Shown here: positions 45,786-56,501 of the stretch, piece after piece
Layout: each line of letters begins with the position of its first letter
Position numbering within the stretch: the stretch's first letter is position 1
From: Streptomyces sulfonofaciens
GTDB taxonomy: Bacteria > Actinomycetota > Actinomycetes > Streptomycetales > Streptomycetaceae
Assembly: GCF_014656295.1 (NCBI RefSeq)
Contig: NZ_BNCD01000003.1
Location: forward strand, 124,001-188,000
Direction: 5' to 3'
Length of the DNA stretch: 64,000 nucleotides
The notes under the pieces: model-generated
What the model was told of the DNA's origin: nothing
The model's input: the letters and a program-made list of their open reading frames with translations, nothing else
Databases searched by the model: none
Program-made: the position numbers and the translations under genes

Positions 45786-47315
45786 ATGAGACGTATCCGA
45801 TCGCTCAGATCCCTGCTCACCGCGGCCGCGGTGGCCGTGGCCGGCGCGGGCCTGACCGCGCTGGGCACAGGCCCCGCCCAGGCGGCGACCCCGCTGCCCG
45901 CCCACGTCTTCGCCCCCTACTTCGAGGCGTGGACCGGCGACAGCCCCGCCGCGCTCAGCGCGCAGTCCGGTGCCGAACACCTGACGATGGCGTTCATCCA
46001 GACGGAGGCCGCGGGGTCCTGCACCCCGTACTGGAACGGCGACAGCGGCTCGCCGATCTCCTCGGCCACCTTCGGGGACGACATCAGGACCATCCAGGGC
46101 CGGGGTGGTGACGTCATCCCCTCCTTCGGCGGGTACACCGCGGACACCACCGGCACCGAGATAGCCGACAGTTGTACCGATGTCGGCAAGATCGCCGCCG
46201 CCTACGAGAAGGTCATCACGACCTACGACATCACCCGGCTCGACATGGACGTCGAGGTCGACTCGCTGGACAACACCGCCGGGATCGACCGGCGGAACAA
46301 GGCGATCAAGCAGGTGCAGGACTGGGCGGCGGCGGGCGGCCGCACGCTCCAGGTCTCCTACACCCTCCCGACGACGACCTCGGGGCTCGCCTCCAACAGC
46401 CTTGCGGTGCTGCGCAACGCCGTGCAGAACGGTGCGCGCGTGGACGTCGCGAACCTCATGACGTTCGACTACTACGACGGCGCCGACCCGCACGACATGG
46501 CGAAGGACACGCAGACCGCGGCCCAGGGGCTGTACAACCAGCTCGCCGGCCTCTACCCGGGCAAGTCGCCCGCCCAGCTCTGGGCCATGATCGGCATCAC
46601 GGAGATGCCAGGCGTCGACGACTACGGTCCGGCCGAGACGTTCACACTGGCCGACGCCACCCAGGTCTACAACTGGGCCGTGTCCAAGGGCATCAACACC
46701 CTCTCCTTCTGGGCGCTGCAGCGCGACAACGGAGGCTGCCCGGGCGGCGGCGCGGGGGACGGCTGCTCCGGGATCGAGCAGGGGACCTGGGCCTTCTCGC
46801 ACATCTTCGAGCCGTTCACCAGCGGGACCACGGCGCCGCCCAGCAACGACTTCTCCCTGGGCCTCTCCCCCGCATCCGGTTCGGTGACCGCGGGCAACTC
46901 GACGACTGCCAGGGTGAGCACCGCGGTGACGGCCGGATCCGCCCAGACGGTGAACCTGTCGGTCAGCGGCGCGCCCTCCGGTGTCACCGCCTCCCTCAGC
47001 CCGACCTCGGTGACGGCCGGCGGCTCGGCCACGCTCACCCTGCGCACCTCCGCGAGCGCCGCTTCGGGTACCTACACCCTCACGGTCAGCGGCGCCGGCG
47101 ACAAGGCCGGTCACACGGCCACGTACACCCTGACGATCACCGGGGGCAGCGGCTCCCAGTGCACCGCGGCACCATGGGACGCGAGTGCGGTCTACGTCGG
47201 CGGTGACCAGGTGTCCCACGACGGTCACCGGTGGCAGGCCAAGTGGTGGACGACCGGCGAGGAGCCCGGCACCACCGGTGAGTGGGGCGTCTGGCAGGAC
47301 CTCGGCGCCTGCTGA
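45786..47315 (+). CDS. GH18 chitinase with C-terminal chitin-binding domain
   Basis: 509 residues from ATG 45786 (AGGA about 10 nt upstream). Sec signal (RRIRSLRSLLTAAAVAVAGA, cleavage near AQAATPLP), GH18 domain with GGDVIPSFGGY and ITRLDMDVEVDS carrying the catalytic Glu; the first Asp of the DxxDxDxE signature is replaced by Thr, although the catalytic D-x-E is kept. Then an Ig/FnIII-like linker (DFSLGLSPASGSVTAGN ... YTLTITGGSG) and a CBM5/12-type chitin-binding module (AAPWDASAVYVGGDQVSHDG ... WWTTGEEPG ... WQDLGAC). Secreted; the dre-like site upstream fits control by DasR. Confidence 0.92.
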   Translation: MRRIRSLRSLLTAAAVAVAGAGLTALGTGPAQAATPLPAHVFAPYFEAWTGDSPAALSAQSGAEHLTMAFIQTEAAGSCTPYWNGDSGSPISSATFGDDIRTIQGRGGDVIPSFGGYTADTTGTEIADSCTDVGKIAAAYEKVITTYDITRLDMDVEVDSLDNTAGIDRRNKAIKQVQDWAAAGGRTLQVSYTLPTTTSGLASNSLAVLRNAVQNGARVDVANLMTFDYYDGADPHDMAKDTQTAAQGLYNQLAGLYPGKSPAQLWAMIGITEMPGVDDYGPAETFTLADATQVYNWAVSKGINTLSFWALQRDNGGCPGGGAGDGCSGIEQGTWAFSHIFEPFTSGTTAPPSNDFSLGLSPASGSVTAGNSTTARVSTAVTAGSAQTVNLSVSGAPSGVTASLSPTSVTAGGSATLTLRTSASAASGTYTLTVSGAGDKAGHTATYTLTITGGSGSQCTAAPWDASAVYVGGDQVSHDGHRWQAKWWTTGEEPGTTGEWGVWQDLGAC

Positions 47316-47381
47316 ACCGATCGGCACGAGTGAACCCATCGGCGCGCCCTGAGCCCATCGGCGCCTGCTGAACCGATCGGC
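47303..47381. repeat. 23-bp direct repeat at the chitinase 3' end
   Basis: CGGCGCCTGCTGAACCGATC plus GGC occurs at 47303-47325 (over the stop codon) and again at 47359-47381, with a partial copy between. Confidence 0.8.
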
Positions 47382-47400
47382 CCGACCGGGCCGAGCGGCG

Positions 47401-47438
47401 CGTGCCCGGCAGCGTTCCTCCGCGCGCTGCCGGGCACG
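47401..47438. terminator. Bidirectional terminator between chitinase and MFS gene
   Basis: 14-bp stem (47401-47414 with 47425-47438), 10-nt loop. Confidence 0.75.
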
Positions 47439-47452
47439 CCACCGGTGCCCGT

Positions 47453-48694
47453 TCACGTGAGGGACCGGGCTGGTGTGCCGGTGCGCACCGCGGGCCACAG
47501 GGCGAGCACCGCCGCGGCGAACAGCCCTGCGGCGAGCAGGGCCGGTGTGTTCAGGCCCCAGGCCGTGGCGAAGGCACCGCCGAGCAGCGCACCCAACGGG
47601 GCTCCGGAGATCGCGACGGTGCGGAAGGCGGAGCTGACGCGGCCGAGCAGCCGCGCGGGACTGCGCTGCTGCATCAGCGTCGCCTGGTTGATGTTCCACA
47701 CCATGCCCATCAGGCCGAAGACGGCCAGGCCCGCGGTCAGCACGACGAGGCTGCGCACGGTGCCGATGGCGGCCAGGGCGGCGGTCTGGGCGATCCCCGC
47801 GACGCAGACGCTCCGCATCCGGCCCAGCCGGGCGGCCAGGCGGGAGGCCAGCGCTCCGCCCACGAGGGATCCGACCGCATAGGCGGTCATGGCCGTGACG
47901 TACTGGGTGTCGTCCGCGCCCAGCCAGCCGGTGGCGAGCAGGACCAGGGTCGCAATCACGGCACCCATGCCGACGTTGCACAGGGCTGTCGCCGTGCACA
48001 GGCCGCGCAGGGGGCGGTCCTGCCACAGGGCGCGCAGGCCTTCGGCGATGTCGGCACGCAGGGTGCGGCCGGGCGGGCGCGGGGACCCCTCGGGCGGCGG
48101 GGTGCGCAGCGAGGCGACGAGCGCGGCGGCGGCGAGGAAGGTCAGCGCGTCCACCGCGTACGGGGTGGCGGCGCCGGCGGCGAGCAGCAGTGGCACCAGG
48201 GGCAGGGCGAGCAGGCCGCCCGCGATGCGCTGGCCGGTCATCAGGCGGCCGTTCGCCGGGCCCAGGGCCTCGTGGGGGACCACCCGGGGCAGCAGGGCGG
48301 TGGAGGCGTTGTCGAAGAGCGTCTGAAGGGTGGTGAGCGCGAAGGCCAGCACGATCAGCAGCCCGATCCCACCGCGGCCGAGCGCCACGGCCAAGGCGAA
48401 GGCCGCCACCATCAGCCCTCTGCCCACGTCCACCGACCACATCGCGCGCCGCTGGTCGACCCGGTCGGCGAGTGCCCCGCCCCACAGGCCGAAGATGATC
48501 CACGGCAGGTAGCCGCAGGCCGTGACGGCCGCGACGAGCAGCGGCCGGTCGGTGAGCGAGGCGGCGAGCAGCGGCAGCGCGGACGTGCGCAACGCGTCTC
48601 CGAACCGGGACAGCACGGCCGCCGCCCACAACCTCCCGAACCCTCCGCGCCACGTGGGCGCCACCGTCCTCGCGGACGCCTCGGCAGCCGTCAC
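47453..48694 (-). CDS. MFS-family transporter (MFS_3/enterobactin-exporter-like)
   Basis: 413 residues from GTG 48694, with GGAGG upstream at good spacing; ORF extension further 5' is low-complexity. About 12 membrane segments with FGLWGGALADRVDQRRAMW (the loop 2-3 signature) and GALLGGAFATAWGLNTPALL. The family exports small hydrophobic compounds; the substrate is unknown and no regulator or biosynthetic gene is adjacent. Single gene converging with the chitinase gene. Confidence 0.88.
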   Translation of the reverse strand: MTAAEASARTVAPTWRGGFGRLWAAAVLSRFGDALRTSALPLLAASLTDRPLLVAAVTACGYLPWIIFGLWGGALADRVDQRRAMWSVDVGRGLMVAAFALAVALGRGGIGLLIVLAFALTTLQTLFDNASTALLPRVVPHEALGPANGRLMTGQRIAGGLLALPLVPLLLAAGAATPYAVDALTFLAAAALVASLRTPPPEGSPRPPGRTLRADIAEGLRALWQDRPLRGLCTATALCNVGMGAVIATLVLLATGWLGADDTQYVTAMTAYAVGSLVGGALASRLAARLGRMRSVCVAGIAQTAALAAIGTVRSLVVLTAGLAVFGLMGMVWNINQATLMQQRSPARLLGRVSSAFRTVAISGAPLGALLGGAFATAWGLNTPALLAAGLFAAAVLALWPAVRTGTPARSLT

Positions 48695-48912
48695 GGCTTC
48701 CCCCTCCGGTAAGGTGCACGGGCCCGTGCCCGTGTCGCACCACTGGAACGAACCGTAGAAGCCGCCACTGACAATCGGCCCGTGGAGCACGGCCAGGGGA
48801 CCACCGTGCGCCCCCGGCGAGCACCGCATGACCCCGAACGAACCCGCGCCCCGAACCGTCCCCCGAGGCGCCCCGGCCGAGCGCGGTCGCCGTGCGTGCC
48901 GCGCAACGCAGA

Positions 48913-48944
48913 AGGTCCGGTGGGGCGGCTGCCCCACCGGACCT
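48913..48944. terminator. Terminator downstream of the RbpA-family gene
   Basis: Perfect 14-bp stem (48913-48926 with 48931-48944) with a GGCT loop, just after the stop at 48951. Confidence 0.8.
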
Positions 48945-48950
48945 CAGGTG

Positions 48951-49286
48951 CTAGATCTCGCCGCGGAGTTTGGCGAGGGCCTCCGCGAGGATGGCCTCGC
49001 CGTCGGCGTCACTGCGCCGCTCCCGCACATAGGCGAGATGTGTCTTGTACGGCTCGGTGCGCGGCGGGTCCGGCGGGTTCTCCCGGTCCTGCCCGGCCGG
49101 AAAGCCGCAGCGTGGACAGTCCCAGGTCTCCGGAACCTGCGCGTCGCTGGCGAAACTCGGCTGGGTCTCGTGCCCGTTCGAGCACCAGAAGGAGATGCGC
49201 AGCCGTGGCGCGGACTCGCCGCGCTCGGCCTCGCCCATCGGCCCCGCCCCGACCCGGCTTCCACGGATCGCGTTGCCACTTGCCAC
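48951..49286 (-). CDS. RbpA-family RNA polymerase-binding protein
   Basis: 111 residues from GTG 49286 (GGGAG, 8-nt spacing). The RbpA family binds the sigma-A/HrdB holoenzyme and stabilises the open complex. N-terminal GNAIRGSRVGAGPMGEAERG, a central zinc-ribbon-like region with FWCSNGHE and WDCPRCGFPAG, and C-terminal PRTEPYKTHLAYVRERRSDA are present. Streptomyces carry more than one RbpA-like gene; I cannot say which this is. Its promoter region holds an inverted repeat over the -10 box (49345-49368). Confidence 0.85.
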   Translation of the reverse strand: MASGNAIRGSRVGAGPMGEAERGESAPRLRISFWCSNGHETQPSFASDAQVPETWDCPRCGFPAGQDRENPPDPPRTEPYKTHLAYVRERRSDADGEAILAEALAKLRGEI

Positions 49287-49344
49287 GGTCGTAACTCCCT
49301 GCGTAATGGTGCCGCGGAGCGAGTCGACGGTCCGCTCCACTGCG

Positions 49345-49368
49345 GGGCCTTAAGTCTACGTAAGGCCC
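49345..49368. promoter_or_regulatory. Inverted repeat overlapping the -10 of the RbpA-family gene
   Basis: GGGCCTTA-N8-TAAGGCCC; the central 8 nt include the minus-strand -10 TAGACT (49358-49353), about 65 bp upstream of the start codon. Confidence 0.55.
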
Positions 49369-49492
49369 AACGCGCGTCCAGTGAGAGGAGTTACCCCGTC
49401 CCGAACGCAAGCCCCATGATAGGCCGCCCTGCCGGCGCGTACCCGGCACGCAGGCGCGGGCGGGGCATGCGCGCGAGCCGCCCTTGCCGCGA

Positions 49493-49717
49493 CTACATCA
49501 GGATGCCGAGCACCACGATGCAGGCGGTCCACAGCAGACCGATCACCACGGTGATGCGGTCGAGGTTGCGCTCGGCGACCGACGAACCACCGACGGACGA
49601 CTGCATGCCACCACCGAACATGTCGGAGAGGCCGCCGCCCTTCCCCTTGTGCATCAGCACCAGCAGCATCAACAGCAGGCTGAAGATGATCAGGGCGATC
49701 GAGAACCCCAGAACCAC
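49493..49717 (-). CDS. secG: SecG, preprotein translocase subunit
   Basis: 74 residues from GTG 49717. Two membrane segments (IALIIFSLLLMLLVLM and ITVVIGLLWTACIVVLGIL) are joined by the conserved loop HKGKGGGLSDMFGGG. Accessory part of the SecYEG channel. It follows tpiA by about 165 bp on the same strand, as in other Streptomyces. Confidence 0.95.
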   Translation of the reverse strand: MVLGFSIALIIFSLLLMLLVLMHKGKGGGLSDMFGGGMQSSVGGSSVAERNLDRITVVIGLLWTACIVVLGILM

Positions 49718-49882
49718 GGCTGGACCAACTTCCTCGGATACGGATGGACGACACGGGGGCCGGATCCGGCAGTGCCGCTCGTGCCCACTGCCTGCTCGGC
49801 CCCCGCAAGAGTACGACGGATCGCTGTCAGCGCATACTCACCGCCGGCTGCTGCCTGCGATGGTACCGATCACGGACGGTTC

Positions 49883-50668
49883 CTACTGGTCACGGAAGCG
49901 GACGATCTTGACGAACTCCTCCGCGTCCAGCGACGCACCGCCGACCAGGGCGCCGTCCACATCAGGCTGGGACATGATCGCGGCGACGTTGCCCGACTTC
50001 ACGGAGCCGCCGTACTGGATGCGGATCTGATCGGCCACGTCCTGTGAGTACAGCTCCGCCAGCCGGCCCCGGATCGCACCGCAGACCTCCTGGGCGTCCT
50101 CGGGGGTTGCCACCTCGCCGGTGCCGATCGCCCAGACCGGCTCGTAGGCGATCACGAGGGACTCGGCCTGCTCCGCGGGGAGGTCCTTGAGGGCGGCGTC
50201 GAGCTGGTTCAGCGTGAACGGCACCTGCTGGCCGGCCTTGCGCACGTCCAGCGCCTCGCCGATGCACAGGATCGGGACGAGGCCGTGCCGGAAGGCGGCC
50301 TTCACCTTGGCGTTGCAGGACTCGTCGGACTCTCCGTGGTACTGGCGGCGCTCGGAGTGACCGACGGTCACGTAGGAGCACTTCAGCTTGGCCAGCATCG
50401 CACCGGAGATCTCGCCGGTGTAGGCGCCGGAGTCGTGCGCGCAGAGGTCCTGGGCGCCGTACTTGATCTTGAGCTTGTCGCCGTCGACCAGCGTCTGCAC
50501 CGAGCGCAGGTCGGTAAAGGGCGGCAGGACGGCGACCTCCACGGCCTCGTAGTCCTTGTCGGCCAGGGCGAAGGCGAGCTTCTGGACGTGTGCGATGGCC
50601 TCGAGGTGGTTGAGGTTCATCTTCCAGTTGCCCGCCATGAAGGGCGTGCGGGTGGTCTTGTTCGTCAT
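49883..50668 (-). CDS. tpiA: Triosephosphate isomerase
   Basis: 261 residues from ATG 50668. The catalytic set is Lys16 in GNWKMN, His in [12 protein letters not shown] and Glu in [11 protein letters not shown], with the phosphate-binding loop YGGSVK and [11 protein letters not shown]. It interconverts glyceraldehyde-3-phosphate and dihydroxyacetone phosphate. It follows pgk by 8 bp, forming a gap-pgk-tpiA-secG set. Confidence 0.97.
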   Translation of the reverse strand: MTNKTTRTPFMAGNWKMNLNHLEAIAHVQKLAFALADKDYEAVEVAVLPPFTDLRSVQTLVDGDKLKIKYGAQDLCAHDSGAYTGEISGAMLAKLKCSYVTVGHSERRQYHGESDESCNAKVKAAFRHGLVPILCIGEALDVRKAGQQVPFTLNQLDAALKDLPAEQAESLVIAYEPVWAIGTGEVATPEDAQEVCGAIRGRLAELYSQDVADQIRIQYGGSVKSGNVAAIMSQPDVDGALVGGASLDAEEFVKIVRFRDQ

Positions 50669-50676
50669 GTGCGGTG

Positions 50677-51888
50677 TCAGTTCTCCAGTGCGGCGAGGCC
50701 GGGAAGCGTCTTGCCCTCAAGGTATTCGAGGGATGCGCCACCACCGGTCGAAATATGGCCGAATGCGTTCTCGTCGAAGCCCAGCGTGCGGACGGCCGCG
50801 GCGGAGTCCCCGCCGCCGACCACCGTGAAGGCCGGGGACTCGACGAGGGCCTGGGCGACCGCCTTGGTGCCCTCGGCGTAGTCGGGGTGCTCGAAGACGC
50901 CCATCGGGCCGTTCCAGAAGACGGTGGCGGCGTCGGCCAGCTTCGAGGCGTAGAGCTTGCCGGTCTCCGGGCCGATGTCCAGGCCCATCCGGTCGGAGGG
51001 GATGGCGTCGGCGGCGAAGGTACCGGGGTCCTCCTGGGCCTTGGCCTTCAGGTCGGGGAACCGGTCCGCGGCCAGGACGTCGACCGGCAGCACGAACTCC
51101 ACACCGCGCTCCTCGGCGCGCCGCAGATACTCCTGGACGGCCGGAATCTGGTCCTCCTGGAGCAGCGAGGCGCCGATCTCGTAGCCCTTGGCCTTGAGGA
51201 AGGTGTATGCCATTCCGCCGCCGACGAGGATGCGGTCGGCCTTCTCCAGGAGGTGGTCGATCACCCCGAGCTTGTCGGAGACCTTGGCACCGCCCAGCAC
51301 GACCGCGTACGGGCGCTTGACGTCATCGGTGAGCCTTCTCAGGACGCCGACCTCGGAGGCGATGAGGTGGCCGGCGTAGTGCGGCAGGCGCGCCGGCAGG
51401 TCGAAGACGGAGGCGTGCTTGCGGTGCACGGCGCCGAAGCCGTCGCCCACGTAGACGTCGGCGAGGGCCGCGAGCCGGTCGGCGAACTCCCCGCGCTCGG
51501 TGTCGTCCTTGCTGGTCTCTCCGGAGTTGAAGCGGAGGTTCTCGATCACCGCGACCTGGCCCGGCTGCAGGCCGTCCACCGCCTCGTGGGCGGCGGGACC
51601 GACGGTGTCCTGGGCGAACGCGACGGGCGCGCCCAGCAGTTCACCGAGCCGTTCGGCGGCGGGCAGCAGCGAGAACGCCGGGTCCGGCGCGCCCTTGGGG
51701 CGGCCGAGATGGGAGGCGACGACCACCTTGGCGCCGGCGTCGGCGAGCGCCTTGACGGTGGGCAGGACGGCCCGGATGCGACCGTCGTCGGTGATGGTGC
51801 CGTCGGCGAGCGGGACGTTGAGGTCGGCGCGGACGAGGACCCGCTTGCCGTCGACCCCCTCGGCGAGAAGTTCGTCGATCGTCTTCAT
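50677..51888 (-). CDS. pgk: Phosphoglycerate kinase
   Basis: 403 residues from ATG 51888 with AGGAG seven bases upstream. [27 protein letters not shown] (residues about 62-76), [10 protein letters not shown], and the nucleotide-binding [15 protein letters not shown] and [20 protein letters not shown] are in place. Transfers phosphate from 1,3-bisphosphoglycerate to ADP. It shares the operon with tpiA; a weak hairpin separates it from gap. Confidence 0.97.
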   Translation of the reverse strand: MKTIDELLAEGVDGKRVLVRADLNVPLADGTITDDGRIRAVLPTVKALADAGAKVVVASHLGRPKGAPDPAFSLLPAAERLGELLGAPVAFAQDTVGPAAHEAVDGLQPGQVAVIENLRFNSGETSKDDTERGEFADRLAALADVYVGDGFGAVHRKHASVFDLPARLPHYAGHLIASEVGVLRRLTDDVKRPYAVVLGGAKVSDKLGVIDHLLEKADRILVGGGMAYTFLKAKGYEIGASLLQEDQIPAVQEYLRRAEERGVEFVLPVDVLAADRFPDLKAKAQEDPGTFAADAIPSDRMGLDIGPETGKLYASKLADAATVFWNGPMGVFEHPDYAEGTKAVAQALVESPAFTVVGGGDSAAAVRTLGFDENAFGHISTGGGASLEYLEGKTLPGLAALEN

Positions 51889-51946
51889 GAGTGGACTCCT
51901 AGGAAGGCTCTGGGCTGGCGCTGCGCATCCGAAGCTGCACATGTGA

Positions 51947-51988
51947 CAGGGCCCGGACGGCGCTGTAGCGGCGCGCGCCCGGACCCTG
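51947..51988 (-). terminator. Partial terminator between gap and pgk
   Basis: CAGGGCCCGG (51947-51956) can pair with CCGGACCCTG (51979-51988), one mismatch. It may uncouple gap from pgk. Confidence 0.45.
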
Positions 51989-52025
51989 CCCTACACGTCG
52001 AGGTGCCTGCCGTACCGGATACGGG

Positions 52026-53386
<1,361 letters not shown>

Positions 53387-54376
53387 TCAGCCCGCCAGGT
53401 TCTCCGCCATCTCCTCCGTGAGGCTGGACTCCGTGCCGGGGATGCCGATGTCCTGGGCGCGCTTGTCGGCCATGGCGAGCAGGCGGCGGATACGGCCCGC
53501 GACGGCGTCCTTGGTCAGCGGCGGGTCGGCGAGGGCGCCCAGTTCCTCCAGGGATGCCTGCTTGTGCTCCATGCGCAGGCGCCCGGCCGCCGCGAGGTGC
53601 TCGGGGACCTCGTCGCCGAGGATCTCCAGGGCGCGCTGGACGCGGGCGCCGGCGGCGACGGCGGCACGGGCGGAGCGGCGCAGGTTGGCGTCGTCGAAGT
53701 TGGCCAGGCGGTTGGCGGTGGCGCGCACCTCGCGGCGCATCCGGCGCTCCTCCCAGGCCAGCACGGACTCGTGGGCGCCCAGGCGGGTGAGCAGGGCGCC
53801 GATGGCGTCACCGTCGCGGACGACGACGCGGTCCACGCCGCGCACCTCGCGGGCCTTGGCGGCGATCTGCAGCCGCCGCGCCGCTCCGACCAGCGCGAGG
53901 GCCGCCTCGGGCCCCGGGCAGGTCACCTCCAGCGAGGAGGAACGGCCCGGCTCGGTGAGCGAGCCGTGCGCGAGGAACGCGCCGCGCCAGGCGGCCTCGG
54001 CGTCGCAGGTGGCCCCCGAGACCACCTGCGGCGGCAGGCCGCGGATGGGGCGGCCCCGGCCGTCCACCAGGCCGGTCTGGCGGGCTAGCTGGTCGCCGCC
54101 CGCGACCACCCGCACGACATAGCGCGAGCCGCGGCGCAGGCCGCCGGGCGCCATCACGATCAGCTCCGAGGTGTGCCCGAAGATCTCCAGGATGTCTCTC
54201 TTGAGCCGGCGCGCCGCCATCGCGGTGTCCAGTTCGGCCTCGATCACGATGCGCCCGCTGACCAGGTGCAGCCCGCCCGCGAACCGCAGGATCGACGAGA
54301 CCTCCGCCTTCCTGCAGCAGGTCCGGGTGACGGGGAGCCGGGAGATCTCGTCCTTCACCGCTGCCGTCATCGCCAT
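53387..54376 (-). CDS. whiA: WhiA sporulation regulator
   Basis: 329 residues from ATG 54376 (GGAAGG upstream; ATG 54370 overlapping the yvcK stop is the alternative). N-terminal LAGLIDADG-like region includes [36 protein letters not shown] and [13 protein letters not shown]; the C-terminal HTH is [20 protein letters not shown] and [12 protein letters not shown]. WhiA with WhiB switches on sporulation septation. Last gene of the uvrC-rapZ-yvcK-whiA unit. Confidence 0.97.
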   Translation of the reverse strand: MAMTAAVKDEISRLPVTRTCCRKAEVSSILRFAGGLHLVSGRIVIEAELDTAMAARRLKRDILEIFGHTSELIVMAPGGLRRGSRYVVRVVAGGDQLARQTGLVDGRGRPIRGLPPQVVSGATCDAEAAWRGAFLAHGSLTEPGRSSSLEVTCPGPEAALALVGAARRLQIAAKAREVRGVDRVVVRDGDAIGALLTRLGAHESVLAWEERRMRREVRATANRLANFDDANLRRSARAAVAAGARVQRALEILGDEVPEHLAAAGRLRMEHKQASLEELGALADPPLTKDAVAGRIRRLLAMADKRAQDIGIPGTESSLTEEMAENLAG

Positions 54377-55443
54377 GGGCCGATCCTTCCATGCATCCGG
54401 AAAATACGGTCGTACGCGGCGGCCAGCAGCTCAGGATCATGCCTGGGGCTGCCGTCGGGCCGGGCCACGGGCGCCAGCTCGACCGCGGCCCCGAACCCGC
54501 GCGCCGCCTCGGTGAGGGAGTCGGCGTCGGGCACGGCGGCCTTGTCGGCCAGCACCACGTCCAGGGCGAGTTTAGGGGCGTGTCGTCCCAAAACCTCCAA
54601 ATGACGCTGCGGGGAGAAGCCCTCTGTTTCTCCGGGTTGCGGAGCGAGGTTGAGGGAGAGCACCCGGCGCGCCTTCGTCCTGGCCAGCGCCTCCAGCAGA
54701 TCCGGCACCAGAAGGTGCGGGATCACGGAGGTGAACCAGGAGCCCGGGCCGAGGACCACCCAGTCGGCGTCCAGGACGGCCGCGACGGCCTCGGGGACGG
54801 CGGGCGGGTCGTGCGGCTCCAGGTGGACCGTCTGCACCTCGCCGGGGGTGAGCGCGACCGTCGCCTGACCGCGGACCGTGCCGACCTCGTCGGGGCGGTC
54901 CGGGTCGTGGCCCCGCACCAGGGCGCGCAGCTCCAGCGGGACGGCCGACATCGGCAGCACCCGGCCGTGCGCGCCGAGCAGCTTGCCGACCAGGTCGAGG
55001 GCCTGGACGTGGTCCCCGAGCTGTTCCCAGAGGGCGACGATGAGGAGGTTGCCGACCGCGTGGCCGTGCATCTCGCCGCTGGACTGGAAGCGGTGCTGGA
55101 TGACCCGGGCCCAGGTCTGGCCCCAGTCGTCGTCACCGCAGAGCGCGGCCAGCGCCTTGCGCAGGTCGCCCGGCGGCAGTACGCCCATCTCGTCGCGGAG
55201 CCGGCCGCTGGAGCCGCCGTCGTCGGCGACGGTGACGACGGCGGTGAGGTCGCCGGTGATCCTGCGCAGCGCGGCCAGCGACGCGGACAGCCCCATGCCG
55301 CCGCCGAGCGCGACGACCTTGGGCTGGGTGCCGCGCCGCCCGCGGATGCCGCGGCCGATCCGCACGACCGGTCGGCCCATTCCGCCCTGCGCGGGCAGCA
55401 CGCTCTGGCGGAGCCTGCCGGGCCGTGGTGAGCGCTTGGTCAT
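54367..55443 (-). CDS. yvcK: YvcK/GlmR-like gluconeogenesis factor
   Basis: 358 residues from ATG 55443, overlapping the rapZ stop codon. [18 protein letters not shown] and [17 protein letters not shown] are the CofD-like nucleotide-sugar-binding motifs; [19 protein letters not shown] and [20 protein letters not shown] follow. In Bacillus this protein binds UDP-GlcNAc and affects cell-wall precursor flow. It has a basic N-terminal leader ([17 protein letters not shown]). Its stop overlaps the whiA region. Confidence 0.94.
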   Translation of the reverse strand: MTKRSPRPGRLRQSVLPAQGGMGRPVVRIGRGIRGRRGTQPKVVALGGGMGLSASLAALRRITGDLTAVVTVADDGGSSGRLRDEMGVLPPGDLRKALAALCGDDDWGQTWARVIQHRFQSSGEMHGHAVGNLLIVALWEQLGDHVQALDLVGKLLGAHGRVLPMSAVPLELRALVRGHDPDRPDEVGTVRGQATVALTPGEVQTVHLEPHDPPAVPEAVAAVLDADWVVLGPGSWFTSVIPHLLVPDLLEALARTKARRVLSLNLAPQPGETEGFSPQRHLEVLGRHAPKLALDVVLADKAAVPDADSLTEAARGFGAAVELAPVARPDGSPRHDPELLAAAYDRIFRMHGRIGPWR

Positions 55444-56501
55444 TCGCGGCCCATGTCCCGGTGCACGATGACGGTCTCCACGCCCTCGGCGGCGAGACGG
55501 GACGCGAGCCGCTCCGACATGGCGACGGAGCGGTGCTTGCCGCCCGTGCATCCCACCGCGATCGTCACGTAGCGCTTGCCCTCGCGGCGGTAGCCGGCGG
55601 CGATCAACTGGAGGAGTTCCGCGTAGCGGTCGAGGAACTCCTTGGCGCCGGGCTGGTTGAAGACGTACGCCGCGACCTCCTCGTTGAGGCCGGTGTAGGG
55701 GCGCAGCTCCGGGACCCAGTGCGGGTTCGGCAGGAAGCGCATGTCGACCACCAGGTCGGCGTCGACCGGCAGGCCGTACTTGAAGCCGAACGACATCACG
55801 GTGGCCCGCAGCTCCGGCTCCTCGTCGCCGGCGAACTGGGCGTCCATCTTGGCGCGCAGCTCGTGCACGTTCAGGCTGGAGGTGTCGATGACCAGGTCGG
55901 CGTCGCCGCGCAGCTCGCGCAGGAGCTCGCGCTCGGCGGCGATGCCGTCGGTGATCCGGCCGTCGCCCTGGAGCGGGTGCGGGCGGCGCACCGACTCGAA
56001 CCGGCGCACCAGGGCGTCGTCCGAGGACTCCAGGAAGACGATGCGCCGGGTGACGTGCCTGGCCTCCAGGTCGGCGAGGGACTCGCGGAGGTTGTCGAAG
56101 AACCGGCGGCCGCGGACGTCGACCACGACCGCGATCCTGGCGACGTTGCCCTGCGAGCGGGCGCCGAGCTCCACCATGGTGGGGATCAGCGCGGGCGGCA
56201 GGTTGTCGACGACGAACCAGCCGAGGTCCTCCAGGCACTTCGCGGCGGTGGACCGCCCGGCGCCGGACATCCCTGAGATGATCACCAGCTCGGGGATCGC
56301 CGCCTCGCCGGGCGCCTCGGTGCCCGCCGGGGCGGCGGTGAGCTGGGCACCGTGCTCGTGCTGCGCGGTGCGGGAGCCGCGTTCGTCGCGGCCGTCGCGG
56401 GTGTGCGGGTCCTCGTCGGTGCCGGGGCCCTCGGGTGTGTGCTCCTGCGGCCGGGCGGGACGGGTCTCCCCGTGCTCGGCGTGTTCGTCGTGGTCGCTCA
56501 T
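55440..56501 (-). CDS. rapZ: RapZ-like nucleotide-binding protein
   Basis: 353 residues from ATG 56501. P-loop [19 protein letters not shown], where Arg replaces the usual Lys; Walker B-like [15 protein letters not shown]-terminal [20 protein letters not shown]. RapZ in enterobacteria guides GlmZ sRNA decay; in actinobacteria the role is unknown, but conserved linkage to yvcK and whiA suggests envelope or development control. A 65-residue His/Glu/Asp-rich leader ([11 protein letters not shown] ...) precedes the domain. It overlaps uvrC and yvcK. Confidence 0.93.
   Translation of the reverse strand: MSDHDEHAEHGETRPARPQEHTPEGPGTDEDPHTRDGRDERGSRTAQHEHGAQLTAAPAGTEAPGEAAIPELVIISGMSGAGRSTAAKCLEDLGWFVVDNLPPALIPTMVELGARSQGNVARIAVVVDVRGRRFFDNLRESLADLEARHVTRRIVFLESSDDALVRRFESVRRPHPLQGDGRITDGIAAERELLRELRGDADLVIDTSSLNVHELRAKMDAQFAGDEEPELRATVMSFGFKYGLPVDADLVVDMRFLPNPHWVPELRPYTGLNEEVAAYVFNQPGAKEFLDRYAELLQLIAAGYRREGKRYVTIAVGCTGGKHRSVAMSERLASRLAAEGVETVIVHRDMGRE

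Noticed and set aside
49287..49400. Sigma-R-type promoter for the RbpA-family gene
   Set aside because: GGAAT-N18-GTT is not present; only a TANNNT-type -10 is visible.
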